Assembly: GCA_039028635.1 (NCBI GenBank)
Contig: JBCCHV010000002.1
Span: forward strand, 124,001 to 188,000
Length of the DNA: 64,000 nucleotides
Direction of reading: 5' to 3'
Origin: Acidobacteriota bacterium
Lineage (GTDB): Bacteria; Acidobacteriota; Thermoanaerobaculia; Multivoradales; JBCCEF01
The notes under the pieces were generated by a model. It was given only the letters and a program-made list of their open reading frames with translations. It searched no databases and had not been told where the DNA came from. A program made the position numbers and the translations under genes. How positions within the stretch are numbered: position 1 is the first letter of the stretch; each line of letters begins with the position of its first letter. Of the stretch, positions 11,130-19,979 are shown piece by piece.

Positions 11130-12677
11130 TCATGGCGCCGGACCGCCGGCGTTCGCGCCCGCCGAGGCACCGCTGCCGGCATCGGAGGGCTCCCCCGCCT
11201 TCAGAACGCGAATCACCTCGTCCTCGCTGGCAGGGATCTCGGCCCCCAGCGCCGCCGCGACCCGCTGCTGCTTGGCGAGAAAGTCCTCCAGCAAGTCTTC
11301 CCGCTGCAGCTCCTGGAGCTGGCGCACCCGCTGCCAGGAAGTGGGTCGAACCCGAGCCCGAGCCATCGCCGAGCCGGCTTCCCTCGCGGCCGAGCCTCCT
11401 TCTCCGACCTCGGCACCCTCACCGCCGGTGGCGTCTTCCGCCTGCTGCCACAGCATCTGCTGACCGAGGGTCACCACCCACTCGCCGGCGGCGAGACCCG
11501 CGACCCCCACCTCACCTCCACCCTCGGCCAGGACCCGGGCCGGCCGGAAGACCACTCGACGCACCCGCTCGTCGGGCTCCAGATCCGCCGGTGACACTCC
11601 CTCCGCAGGCGCCACCAGACCCTGCGATTCCAGCACCGAGAAGATGCCCTGCTGGCCCGATGCGGGCTCCTCCCACAGGGCGCTGGCCGGCACCAGCGTC
11701 GCCGGAGCGCTTTCGCCATAGAAGATCCGCACCGTCACGAACATGCCGGGTCGCAACCACGCCGGCGGATCGTCGAGATCGATCTCGCCGACGGTGGTGA
11801 AGCTCTCCTCGGCGAGGAACGGCGACACCCGCGACAGGCGCGCGGTCAACGGGCCGGTCCCGCTCGGCACTGCGTCCTCGTCCGTCACCACTTCGACCGG
11901 CATGCCAGCCTCCACCCGGCCGAGCATCGCCTCGGTGAGCGGCACCTCGACCCGCATCTCGTCGAGATTGCCGACCAAGAAGAGCACCGAGCCCGAATCC
12001 ACCCGCTGCCCGACCTCGACCTGGCGCTGGCCGACGCGACCGGCCACCGGCGCCCGCACCACCGTCTTGGTGAGGGCGGAGCGACGCTCTTCGGCGGTGG
12101 CGCGCGCCTGATCGACCCGCGCTGCCGCCTGGGCGGCGCTCGCTTCGAGGGCGCCGAGCTGGGCCTCCGCCACCTCGAGGTTCTGAACGCTCACCAGGTC
12201 CTCGGCGGCCAGGGCCCGAGTGCGCCGCACCCGAGCCTCGATCTCCACCACCCGCGCCCGCGCCTCGGCCAGCGATGCCTCCGCCAGGCGCACGTCCGCT
12301 TCGGCCTGGCGCAAGCGCTCACGGAGCTCGTCGCCCTGCAGTCGAACCAGCGGCTGACCACGGCCCACGGAGTCCCCGCTGCGCACCAAGACCTCGACCA
12401 CCGATCCGGCCACCTCGGGCCGAATCGCCACCTGGTTGTCTGCCCGCACCAACCCGTTCACCGTCGCCTGCAGAGGCAGTCGCCCCTGTCGGGCCTCCAC
12501 CGCCTCCACCAACGGCGGCCGGCGCTCCGGCCGCGCCTCCGGAGCGGCTCCGCAGGCCGAGAGCAAAAGCAACGAGAGCAAACCGCCGCTGGCCGCGACA
12601 GCAAGGCGAAGCGGCCCAGCGGAGCGCACGAACGAAGGGGACGAGAACAGCCTCGAGGGAAGGGTTGGTCGCGACAT
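11130..12677 (-). CDS. RND efflux periplasmic adaptor, lipoprotein (AcrA/MexA-like)
   Basis: 515 residues from ATG 12677; an ATG at 12728 is also possible. The lipobox is LLLLSACG, with Cys about 41 residues in, so the N-terminus is unusually long before the hydrophobic stretch. The lipoyl halves are VEVLVRSGDSVGRGQPLVRL and RAPVAGRVGQRQVEVGQRV, flanking an Ala/Glu/Arg-rich coiled-coil hairpin. The C-terminal 100 residues (after GEWVVTLGQQML) are a low-complexity Glu/Gly/Ala tail with a helical segment (QRVRQLQELQREDLLEDFL), longer than standard adaptors. It is 88 bp upstream of the pump gene and probably forms an operon with it. Confidence 0.9.
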   Translation of the reverse strand: MSRPTLPSRLFSSPSFVRSAGPLRLAVAASGGLLSLLLLSACGAAPEARPERRPPLVEAVEARQGRLPLQATVNGLVRADNQVAIRPEVAGSVVEVLVRSGDSVGRGQPLVRLQGDELRERLRQAEADVRLAEASLAEARARVVEIEARVRRTRALAAEDLVSVQNLEVAEAQLGALEASAAQAAARVDQARATAEERRSALTKTVVRAPVAGRVGQRQVEVGQRVDSGSVLFLVGNLDEMRVEVPLTEAMLGRVEAGMPVEVVTDEDAVPSGTGPLTARLSRVSPFLAEESFTTVGEIDLDDPPAWLRPGMFVTVRIFYGESAPATLVPASALWEEPASGQQGIFSVLESQGLVAPAEGVSPADLEPDERVRRVVFRPARVLAEGGGEVGVAGLAAGEWVVTLGQQMLWQQAEDATGGEGAEVGEGGSAAREAGSAMARARVRPTSWQRVRQLQELQREDLLEDFLAKQQRVAAALGAEIPASEDEVIRVLKAGEPSDAGSGASAGANAGGPAP

Positions 12678-12898
12678 CACCAGCAGCGTATCAACCGTCT
12701 TTGACGACGAGGTCACCGCCCCCCGCATCGCCAGCGACCACCTCCCTCACGCGCTCGTTCGCCACCGTCGAGCCCGCGACAGCGCGCCCGGCGGAGGCCG
12801 AACCGGGTCATTTCACCGAGCCCGACGGCCGACTCACCGAGTCCGCCAGAACGAAGATCGAGGGTCCGCGTAGGCCGAGAGCAAGGAGACCTCGAACG
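12678..12898. other. Divergent promoter region
   Basis: About 220 bases between the minus-strand adaptor gene and the plus-strand CIA30-like gene. It should contain both promoters. I see no strong -35/-10 pair and no repeat. Confidence 0.4.
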
Positions 12899-14107
12899 AT
12901 GAAACGAAAAATCTGCTGGATCGCAGCACTCCTCGGCCTCGCCGCCGGTCACCTGCAGGCGGGCGAGTTTCTGATCGATGACTTCGTCGACGGCAACCTG
13001 GAGGCCCAGCCGGGACTCTCCTGGGTGGTGATCGCCGACGATGCGATTGGCGGCGGAAGCCAGGCCGAGCTCGCGGTCGTTCCCCGAGCTTCGGGCCATA
13101 CCTTGAAGCTGGTCGGCAAGCTGGGCCAGCCGCCCAAGGGTTTCCCGGTGAGCTTCCTGGGACTGTGGACCGCCGTCGACGACGAGGGCCGGTCTTTCGA
13201 CTTGTCGGCCTTTCAGGGGATTCGCATGCGCGCCCGGGGCCAAGGCGGCGGACTGACCGTGGGCGTCCGGGGCAGCGCCTCGCCGATGAACTACGTGGCC
13301 GCCGTCGAGATCGGCCCGGAGTGGACCGAGCTCGAGGTGCCGTTTTCGAAGCTTCGCGGCCAGATCCCGAGTGCTTCCGACGACGGCTGGACTCCCGAAG
13401 ACATCGCCTGGGTCGGACTCTCCTTCCAAGGAGCGCCGGAAGCCGAGGTCCGCCTCGAGCTCGACCGCATCGCCTTCTACGCAGAGAGCAAGGCGGCGAA
13501 GCCGACTCCCTCACCGGCTCGTAGCGCCACCTCTGCGGTGGTCAAGACGAAGCTAGTCGAACCGGACTCCTTGCGCCGACTGGCCTGGAAGAGCCTGGCG
13601 CAGGAAGAGGCCGGTGACGATCTGCGCGGCGGCTCCCTCCCAGACGCCCGGGCCGTCGACTGGGCTCTCGACGGAGAAGAGCGACTCTGGATCCGCGTTC
13701 GCCTGGCCAACGCTCCGCCCCAGAACGCCTTCGGCGTCAACGTGGCCCTGGAGACCAGCGGCGACCCCGACGACGGCATGCCCTGGTGGGGCAGCAACAG
13801 CTCTTTTCGCTTCGATCACTTGGTGACGGCCTACCTCTCCCGCGGCGACGGCTACTGGCAAGGCGTCTGCGGCCTCTCGGGCTTCGCGCAGGTCCAGCAG
13901 GGCAACATGACCGCCGAGAGCTCCGCCGTCGTCGCCAGCGTCGACCGCGAGCACCCAGCGCTCCTGGTGGGCATTCCCCGCGCCGACCTGCCCAAGAACG
14001 ACTCCTTGCGCCTGATCGTCACCGTCGGCTCGGCGATGGTCAACAACGACGACATCCCCAACCAGGGCTCTCTGCAACTCGACCTGGCCGCCGTTTCGAA
14101 GCCTTAG
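12899..14107 (+). CDS. Secreted protein with CIA30/CBM11-like domain
   Basis: 402 residues. ATG 12899 has AAGGAG eight bases upstream and begins a clean signal peptide (WIAALLGLAAGHLQAG). The first half (FLIDDFVDGNLEAQPG ... GIRMRARGQGGG ... LELDRIAFYAE) has the galactose-binding-like beta-sandwich pattern of the CIA30 / carbohydrate-binding 11 family. A Ser/Thr/Pro linker (around residue 205) leads to a second beta-rich domain of about 170 residues that I cannot name (WALDGEERLWIRVRLANAP). It lies 6 bp before a LytS-type sensor kinase, so the three genes 12899-15957 look like an operon. Ligand unknown. Confidence 0.75.
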   Translation: MKRKICWIAALLGLAAGHLQAGEFLIDDFVDGNLEAQPGLSWVVIADDAIGGGSQAELAVVPRASGHTLKLVGKLGQPPKGFPVSFLGLWTAVDDEGRSFDLSAFQGIRMRARGQGGGLTVGVRGSASPMNYVAAVEIGPEWTELEVPFSKLRGQIPSASDDGWTPEDIAWVGLSFQGAPEAEVRLELDRIAFYAESKAAKPTPSPARSATSAVVKTKLVEPDSLRRLAWKSLAQEEAGDDLRGGSLPDARAVDWALDGEERLWIRVRLANAPPQNAFGVNVALETSGDPDDGMPWWGSNSSFRFDHLVTAYLSRGDGYWQGVCGLSGFAQVQQGNMTAESSAVVASVDREHPALLVGIPRADLPKNDSLRLIVTVGSAMVNNDDIPNQGSLQLDLAAVSKP

Positions 14108-14113
14108 CGGATA

Positions 14114-15223
14114 ATGGGCACCATGCCCGCGACTGCAGGCGCCCGCGGCACGCGTCACCTCTTCTGGCTCTACGGGCTCTCGTGGCTGCCGTTCTTGATC
14201 GCCTACGGAGTCGCCCTCGGGCTGTCGCTCGACGTCGACTTCGAGCTCGCGGCCCTCGGCGCGCTGGCCAACGGGCTGCCCCCAGCCCTCCTCGGCTGGC
14301 CCGCCCTCCGGGCCAGCCGCATGCTGTCGAGGCGACGGCCTCCCCCGGCCGTCGCCTTCGCTCGCCATGTGGTCGCCGGCAGCCTCTACGTACTGGCTTC
14401 CGGGGTCGGGACCTGGCTGGTCTTCAAGCTCGTCCACCGCCTCCAATCGGGCGCCTGGCATTGGGCCCTCGGCGACACCCGGCCACTCTTCTGGCAGATG
14501 CTGATCTGCTCCCTGCTCTACCTCGTCTTGGCGGGATTCGGCCGCACCTGGGCGCTGGCGGATCGCCTGCGGGAAGAAGCGCAGCGCAGTGCCCGGGCGC
14601 GGGAGCTCGCGGCGCGCTCGGAGCTCAGCGCCCTGCGCTCCCGTCTCGACCCCCACTTCCTGTTCAACACCCTGCACTCGCTGCTCGCCCTGGTGCGCAG
14701 CGATCCGACGGCGGCGGAGGAAGCCCTCGAACGCTTCGGCGATCTCCTCCGCTACGTCCTGGCGACGCGAAGTCCCGAAGCCGAAGAGGTCCGCCTGGCG
14801 GAGGAGAAGGACTTCCTCGGCGATTACCTCGAGCTCGAGCGCCTGCGTCTCGGCGATCGCCTGCGCGTCGACGAGCACTTCGAGACCGCGGCCCTCGGCT
14901 GCCGGCTCCCCGCCTTCACCCTGCAACCGCTGGTCGAGAACGCAGTGCGCTACGCGGTGGCAGCGCGCAGCGAGGGTGGCAGGATCGAGATCCGCGCCGA
15001 TCTCGCCGACTCCTGTCTGCGTCTCGAAGTGCGGGACGACGGACCCGGGGCACGGCCGGAGGCGGTCGCCGATGGCGGCCTGGGCATCGCCCTCGTCCGC
15101 GATCGACTGCAGGCTCTACACGGCGACGCAGCGGGACTCGAAGTCGAGACCGAGCCGGGAGCGGGTTTCCTGGTGCGGATTTGGTTGCCGAAGGTTGGCG
15201 ACGAGGAGGTCGCCGGGCCATGA
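14114..15223 (+). CDS. LytS/YehU-type sensor histidine kinase
   Basis: 369 residues. Four hydrophobic segments in the first 150 residues form the sensor. The His_kinase domain has phospho-acceptor His181 in LDPHFLFNTLHSL and the family motif LQPLVENAVRYAV (N-box). The ATP-lid Gly motif GGLGIALVRDRL follows in a shortened HATPase_c. The start may be ATG 14114 or ATG 14123. The stop overlaps the response-regulator start (ATGA), so the pair is translationally coupled. The upstream CIA30-like protein may be part of the sensed pathway, which is inferred from position only. Confidence 0.93.
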   Translation: MGTMPATAGARGTRHLFWLYGLSWLPFLIAYGVALGLSLDVDFELAALGALANGLPPALLGWPALRASRMLSRRRPPPAVAFARHVVAGSLYVLASGVGTWLVFKLVHRLQSGAWHWALGDTRPLFWQMLICSLLYLVLAGFGRTWALADRLREEAQRSARARELAARSELSALRSRLDPHFLFNTLHSLLALVRSDPTAAEEALERFGDLLRYVLATRSPEAEEVRLAEEKDFLGDYLELERLRLGDRLRVDEHFETAALGCRLPAFTLQPLVENAVRYAVAARSEGGRIEIRADLADSCLRLEVRDDGPGARPEAVADGGLGIALVRDRLQALHGDAAGLEVETEPGAGFLVRIWLPKVGDEEVAGP

Positions 15224-15957
15224 GGGTGGTGGTCGTCGAAGACGAGGTCCTCGCCCGCGAAGCCCTACGAGATCTCCTCGCCGAGCATGGCATCGCGCCC
15301 CTCGCCGAGGCCACCGATGGCCGCTCCGCCCTCGCAGCCATCGCTCGCTGGGCGCCGGACGTCGTCTTTCTCGACATTCGGCTGCCGGAGCTTTCCGGCC
15401 TCGAGGTCTTGGAAGGCGTCGAACCAGCGCAACGCCCACTGGTGGTTTTCACCACCGCCTATGATCGCTACGCGGTCACCGCCTTCGAGCTCGAAGCGGT
15501 GGACTACCTGGTCAAGCCCTTCGGCCGCAAGCGCTTCGCGGCAACCCTCGCCCGAGTCCGCGAGAAGCTGCGCCAAGGCAAGCCGACGGACCTCTCCGCA
15601 ACCCTTCGCGAGGATCTCTTCGAGCGCCCCCGAAAACGCCTCTTCGCCCGCAAAGGCCGCGCCATCGTGCCGGTACCGGTCGACCAGATCGAGCTCATCT
15701 CCGGAGCCGACGACTACAGCCGCCTGTGCTGTGGCGATGAGAGTTACCTGGTGGCCCTCCGGCTGCGCGACCTCGAAGCGCAGCTCGATCCCGACCGCTT
15801 CCTGCGCATCCACCGCTCCCACCTGATCAACCTGGACCGAGTGGCCGAGATCCGACCCCGCGACTCTCATCGACTCGAGGTCATCCTGAGGTCCGGAGCC
15901 CGCGTCCCGGCCAGCCGCCAGGGCTCGGCCCGTCTGCGCGGCCGAATGCTCACCTAG
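15220..15957 (+). CDS. LytTR-family response regulator
   Basis: 245 residues. The N-terminal receiver has phospho-acceptor Asp52 (VVFLDIRLPELSG) and the conserved Lys in YLVKPFGRKRF. The C-terminal LytTR DNA-binding domain (from about residue 135) has the typical DDYSRL and FLRIHRSHLINLDRV segments. ATG 15220 overlaps the kinase stop. It pairs with the LytS-type kinase just upstream. Targets are not evident, though it may regulate its own operon. Confidence 0.95.
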   Translation: MRVVVVEDEVLAREALRDLLAEHGIAPLAEATDGRSALAAIARWAPDVVFLDIRLPELSGLEVLEGVEPAQRPLVVFTTAYDRYAVTAFELEAVDYLVKPFGRKRFAATLARVREKLRQGKPTDLSATLREDLFERPRKRLFARKGRAIVPVPVDQIELISGADDYSRLCCGDESYLVALRLRDLEAQLDPDRFLRIHRSHLINLDRVAEIRPRDSHRLEVILRSGARVPASRQGSARLRGRMLT

Positions 15958-15978
15958 CCCAGAGGCTCGTGACCTTTC

Positions 15979-15998
15979 TTGACAGTGAGAGAACTCAC
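15979..15998 (+). promoter_or_regulatory. Possible -35 box with adjacent GTGAG/CTCAC palindrome
   Basis: TTGACA (15979-15984) is followed at once by GTGAG-AGAA-CTCAC (15985-15998), about 30 bp before the small membrane-protein gene at 16026. No good -10 is seen at 17 bp, so this is a weak promoter/operator call for the iron-type transporter locus. Confidence 0.3.
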
Positions 15999-16025
15999 AA
16001 TGCACACTGACCGCCAGGTGATTAT

Positions 16026-16331
16026 GTGAGTCGATTGAGAACGTGTCGCTCTCGAGCATGGGCCGTGCGGTGGCTGTTCACCGCCGCGGCGGTACTTCCG
16101 CTCTTGGGCTTACTCTTCGCGGCCGGGCACGGACACGACCTCGCCCAGGGCGATGAAGAGCACTGCGCCGACTGCCACCTTCAGCAGGCCAAATGGCTGC
16201 CCGAAATCGGCACACCAGAGCTCGCCCTCGACAGCGCCTCTCAATCCCGTAGCACCGCAACCCACGAGCGAATCGCCCGCGACAGCCGGCACCTCCTCGA
16301 GCCGCTCCGCGGCCCTCCGACGCCCGCCTGA
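16026..16331 (+). CDS. Small membrane-anchored protein with CxxCH motif
   Basis: 101 residues from GTG 16026 (AGGTGA upstream). There is one hydrophobic helix at about 15-33 (LFTAAAVLPLLGLLFAAG), then an exported segment with HGHD and EEHCADCHLQQ. CADCH fits a c-type haem attachment site, but one site in so short a protein is also compatible with DUF2946-like metal-associated membrane proteins. It lies about 260 bp upstream of a FecBCD/BtuFCD-type transporter operon and may act with it in metal or haem handling. The C-terminal 30 residues look disordered. Confidence 0.6.
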   Translation: MSRLRTCRSRAWAVRWLFTAAAVLPLLGLLFAAGHGHDLAQGDEEHCADCHLQQAKWLPEIGTPELALDSASQSRSTATHERIARDSRHLLEPLRGPPTPA

Positions 16332-16593
16332 GCCAGAGCCCGTCCTCGATCGAACGCGTCCGACCAGGCACGGTTCCGCCGCCGCAGGCGAATCGCGCTT
16401 TCGCCATAGCGGTTGAGCCGATCCAGGCATCGGAGCTCGTCCGACCCGTAGAGAAATCGCGCCCGTAGTCAGTTCTGGGTTCGCACTCCGAACCGCCGGC
16501 ACTGTTCTCCGGACCCTTGACGAGCAAGGTGGATCGCCTGTTTTTTCAGGTCCCCTTGACCAACCACATGAATGAGCTGCAATGGGGGAGTCT

Positions 16594-17853
16594 ATGGAGC
16601 TGCCTCGATTTCCTGACCGCAACTACAGCACTGTCCTGCTCGCGCTGGTGCTGGGGATTTTCACCTTCGGATGCGAGCGCCAGATCCAGCCGCCGGCGGA
16701 CGGGCTTCCGACGGTCGCCGGCGTGCCAACGAGCAACCTCGAAGCGGCCGCTGTCGCGGACTACGACCCGCAGGTCGACTACTTTCCGGACAAGGCGGTG
16801 TTCCGCCACGCGACTCAGATCGAGATCGAGTACCACCGCCATTACAAGGTCGCCAAGGCCGAGACCCTCGGCACCGGCGAGGAGTTCGAGTTCGTTCTCG
16901 TCCAGCGCGGAACCCCGATCCCCGACACCCGCCGGGACGTTCTGGTGGTGCAGGTTCCGGTGACTCGGTTCAGCCTGGGGACGTTCCGCTACGGTCGCGC
17001 CGCCGAGCTGCTCGCCGTCGTCGATCGCCTGGTGGGTTTCGGGAATCACACCCATGCGAGCGTCCCCGCCATCCTCGAGCTCTTCGAGTCCGGCAAGCTG
17101 AAGCGGAACTTCAATCTCGAGGCCATTGCCGAGCGCGGCACGGAGGCACACTTCGAGTGGTACTTCCCGGCCAGCCTGAGCCGCTCGGCGACCCACCGGC
17201 GGCTCGGAATCCCAGGCATCCCCATGGCGGAGCATCTCGAACCCACTCCCCTCGCTCGCGCCGAGTGGCTCAAGTTCTTCGCCCTGTTCTTCAACCAGGA
17301 GAAGGCGGCCGAGAAGGCCTTCGACGACATCGAACAGGCCTACGAGCAGGCGCGCCGAGCGCTCGCCCAGGTCGCTTCGAGACCCAAGGTTTTGGTCGGC
17401 GCCCCGGAGGACGATGGTTGGAGTCTCTACGGTGGCCGCAATCTCGCCGCCAAGATGATCGAGGATGCAGGCGGCCAGTACCTGGATGCGGACAACGATA
17501 GTGCTGAAACCAGCATCACCGTGCCGTTCGAAGCGGCGCTCGAGGGAGCGCGCGAAGCGGACGTCTGGCTTCTCGGGCCCGAGTTCTCGTTCGGCAACCG
17601 CCTCGAAGAGAAAACTCTGGACGACCCGCGGTTCGCCTTTGTGCCTGCCGTGCGCTCCGGGAGGGTCTTCGTGGGACACGCCGGCTACCCCGACGGCATC
17701 AATCCTTGGTGGGACTACGCCCTGGTGGAGCCCCATCTCGAGCTCTTGGACCTGATGGCGATCTTCCACCCCGAGACGCATGGGAATCGAGAGCTGCACT
17801 TCTATCGCAGGTTGGAGAGCAGCGAGGCAGGAGGAGGAGCGATCCGTGAGTGA
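16594..17853 (+). CDS. Metal-chelate ABC transporter substrate-binding lipoprotein (FecB/BtuF type)
   Basis: 419 residues from ATG 16594. This start has GGGGGAG six bases upstream, better than the in-frame ATG 16582. The lipobox is GIFTFGC. The N-terminal part has VDYFPDKAVFRHATQIEIEYHRHYKV, a pattern seen in periplasmic binding proteins of iron-siderophore type. The rest is TroA/FecB-like (ELLAVVDRLVGFG, RPKVLVGAPEDDGWSLYGG, VRSGRVFVGHAGYPDG). It is longer than typical FecB (about 300 aa) because of the N-terminal region. The permease gene overlaps its 3' end. The substrate, siderophore, haem or cobamide, cannot be told, and no riboswitch was found upstream. Confidence 0.85.
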   Translation: MELPRFPDRNYSTVLLALVLGIFTFGCERQIQPPADGLPTVAGVPTSNLEAAAVADYDPQVDYFPDKAVFRHATQIEIEYHRHYKVAKAETLGTGEEFEFVLVQRGTPIPDTRRDVLVVQVPVTRFSLGTFRYGRAAELLAVVDRLVGFGNHTHASVPAILELFESGKLKRNFNLEAIAERGTEAHFEWYFPASLSRSATHRRLGIPGIPMAEHLEPTPLARAEWLKFFALFFNQEKAAEKAFDDIEQAYEQARRALAQVASRPKVLVGAPEDDGWSLYGGRNLAAKMIEDAGGQYLDADNDSAETSITVPFEAALEGAREADVWLLGPEFSFGNRLEEKTLDDPRFAFVPAVRSGRVFVGHAGYPDGINPWWDYALVEPHLELLDLMAIFHPETHGNRELHFYRRLESSEAGGGAIRE

Positions 17854-18931
17854 GCAATCTTCGTCCGCTTCCACCCTCGCTCCCGCGACCCTCCGTCCCG
17901 AGAGGACGAGGCTCCTGCCATGGATGATCTTGCTCGGCGGGCTGACGCTCATTTTCTTTCTCGAGCTCGCCCTGGGTGTCGTCTGGATCCCCCTACGCGA
18001 TGTCTTTTCAGTGCTCCTGGGCTTCGATGCCTCGGTGGATCGTTGGCATCGCATCGTGCTCGATTTCCGCCTGCCCCGAACTCTCACCGCCCTGACCGCC
18101 GGCTCCGCGCTGGGAGTGTGCGGTCTGCTCCTGCAGACGACCTTTCGCAATCCGCTCGCCGATCCCTGGTTTTTCGGTCTGGTCCACAGTGCCCGCCTGG
18201 GCGTCGCCCTGTTCGTGGTGATCTCGGGGTCCTTCGGCGGCACCGTGCTGGCGAGCCTCGGCTTGCTGTCGAACCTGGGGCTCGCCCTCTCGGCGGGCTT
18301 GGGCGCTCTGGCGATGACCTCTCTCCTGCTGGCTCTGGCTCCCCGAGTCGGCGCCGTAACCCTGCTGCTCAGCGGACTCATGCTGGGCCAGGCGGCCAGT
18401 GGCCTGGTCAGCGTTGTTCTGCACTTCACGTCGGAAGCTCAGTCGCGCGCCTTCACGCAGTGGAATGATGGCACCTTCGTGCACGTCGGGTTCTCACAGT
18501 GGAGTCTCCTGGCGTCGATCGTCGCCCTCGGCTTCGCCTGCACCGTCTTGCTCTCCAAACCACTGAACATCCTCCTGCTCGGGGAGAGCTATGCCCAGAC
18601 CCTCGGCCTGGCGGTGGAGCGGATCCGGCGCGCCACGGTCGCCGTCGCGGCGGTTCTCGCCGGCGCGGTGACGGCATTCTGTGGTCCGGTGGCCTTCCTG
18701 GGGATTCTGGCGCCGCACCTCGCTCGGGTGCTCTTCCGAAGCGCGGATCATCGCGTCCTCCTACCGGCCTGCGCCTTGCTCGGCGCTGCCCTGGCAGCGC
18801 TGGCCGACCTCATCGTCCATCTGCCCTGGAGCCGACACTTTCTGCATCTCAATGCCATGCTGGGCCTGGTGGGCGGTCCGACCGTCGTGCTCCTCCTGCT
18901 TCGCGGCTACGGCCTGCGGGAGGCCTCATGA
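17846..18931 (+). CDS. FecCD/BtuC-family ABC permease
   Basis: 361 residues starting at GTG 17846, overlapping the binding-protein stop by 8 bp. An earlier in-frame ATG lies deep inside the binding-protein gene and is rejected. About nine or ten TM helices start at residue 27 (MILLGGLTLIFFLELALGV). The family signature is FRLPRTLTALTAGSALGVCG...RNPLADPWFFG, and GPVAFLGILAPHLARVLF matches the loop that contacts the ATPase. It is the membrane channel of the transporter made by 16594-19956. Confidence 0.93.
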   Translation: MSEQSSSASTLAPATLRPERTRLLPWMILLGGLTLIFFLELALGVVWIPLRDVFSVLLGFDASVDRWHRIVLDFRLPRTLTALTAGSALGVCGLLLQTTFRNPLADPWFFGLVHSARLGVALFVVISGSFGGTVLASLGLLSNLGLALSAGLGALAMTSLLLALAPRVGAVTLLLSGLMLGQAASGLVSVVLHFTSEAQSRAFTQWNDGTFVHVGFSQWSLLASIVALGFACTVLLSKPLNILLLGESYAQTLGLAVERIRRATVAVAAVLAGAVTAFCGPVAFLGILAPHLARVLFRSADHRVLLPACALLGAALAALADLIVHLPWSRHFLHLNAMLGLVGGPTVVLLLLRGYGLREAS

Positions 18932-19956
18932 GCCGCGATGCGATCGCCCTCGACCGGCTGACCATCGGCTACCGCCTACCGCGGAACCAGGAGAAGCGAA
19001 TCGCCTCGGATCTGGGACTGCGGGTGCCCGAAGGGCAGTTCACGGTCCTTCTGGGACCCAACGGCGCCGGCAAGTCGACGCTCTTGCGAACGGTGTGCGG
19101 GTTGCAGGAGCCGCTCGCAGGTCGCGTGCTCTTGGGGGGACGAGATCTCGCCGCCATCTCTCCTCGCCAGCGAGCCCGGACCCTCGGGGTCGTGCTCACG
19201 GAACGGGTCGATACCTGGGGATTGACGGTCTGGGATCTGGTCGCCCTCGGGCGGGCGCCGCATACTCGCTGGTCGGGCCGACTCGCGGACGACGATCACG
19301 CCGCGGTCACCAGAGCGCTGGTCGAAACGGACACCGACCAGTTCGCCCGGCGCAGGGTCTCTGAGCTCAGCGATGGTGAGAAACAGCGGGTGCTGGTCGC
19401 CCGAGCCCTCGCCCAAGAGCCGGCGGTGCTGGTGCTCGACGAGGTGACGGCGTTTCTCGATCTGGCTCGACGGGTCGAGATCATGCAGCTCCTGAGGAAG
19501 CTGGCACACTCCAGCGGCAAAACCCTTCTTCTCTCGACCCACGACCTCGACCTCGCGCTGCGCACGGCCGACCGCCTGTGGATGATCGATCGCCAGGGCC
19601 GAGTGCACGAGGGGTGCCCCGAAGATCTCGTGCTGGCCGGCTCCGTGGCGGAGGTGTTTCGGCACGAGGGGCTCGAGTACGACCCCGCCCTGGGCCGCTT
19701 CGAACTCGATCAAGGCAGCGGTGAGTGGATTCGCCTGGCGGGCGACGGCGTGGCCGCGCAATGGACCCAACACGCCCTCGAGCGCCGCGGTTTTCAGGTC
19801 GACCGCGAGGGCAGGAGCGATGCGGCTGCAGCCGTCGAGGTCACCCGAGAAGAGCCGCGCTGGCGCCTGACCTGTCGAGACCGAGTGTCCCGCCATTCAA
19901 CCTTGGAGGAGCTGACATCCGAGCTCGAGGCCCAACTCGAGGCGGTGGTCGCTTGA
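18928..19956 (+). CDS. FecE/BtuD-type ABC ATPase with C-terminal extension
   Basis: 342 residues, ATG 18928 overlapping the permease stop (ATGA). Walker A is LGPNGAGKST, the signature is LSDGEKQRVLVARAL, Walker B is AVLVLDEVTAFLD and the H-loop is LLSTHD. FecE-type ATPases are about 255 residues. This one has about 85 extra residues at the C-terminus (from DPALGRFELD to the end) that resemble a small alpha/beta domain (WTQHALERRGFQVDRE, TLEELTSELEAQLEAV), perhaps regulatory. It is convergent with the hydrolase-Kelch gene, 23 bp apart. Confidence 0.93.
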   Translation: MSRDAIALDRLTIGYRLPRNQEKRIASDLGLRVPEGQFTVLLGPNGAGKSTLLRTVCGLQEPLAGRVLLGGRDLAAISPRQRARTLGVVLTERVDTWGLTVWDLVALGRAPHTRWSGRLADDDHAAVTRALVETDTDQFARRRVSELSDGEKQRVLVARALAQEPAVLVLDEVTAFLDLARRVEIMQLLRKLAHSSGKTLLLSTHDLDLALRTADRLWMIDRQGRVHEGCPEDLVLAGSVAEVFRHEGLEYDPALGRFELDQGSGEWIRLAGDGVAAQWTQHALERRGFQVDREGRSDAAAAVEVTREEPRWRLTCRDRVSRHSTLEELTSELEAQLEAVVA

Positions 19957-19979
19957 CGGAACCGCCGGCCGGGGACCGA

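Noticed and set aside
16332-16593. Cobalamin or other riboswitch before the BtuFCD/FecBCD-like operon
   Set aside because: No B12 box or other riboswitch core could be found by eye in this region.
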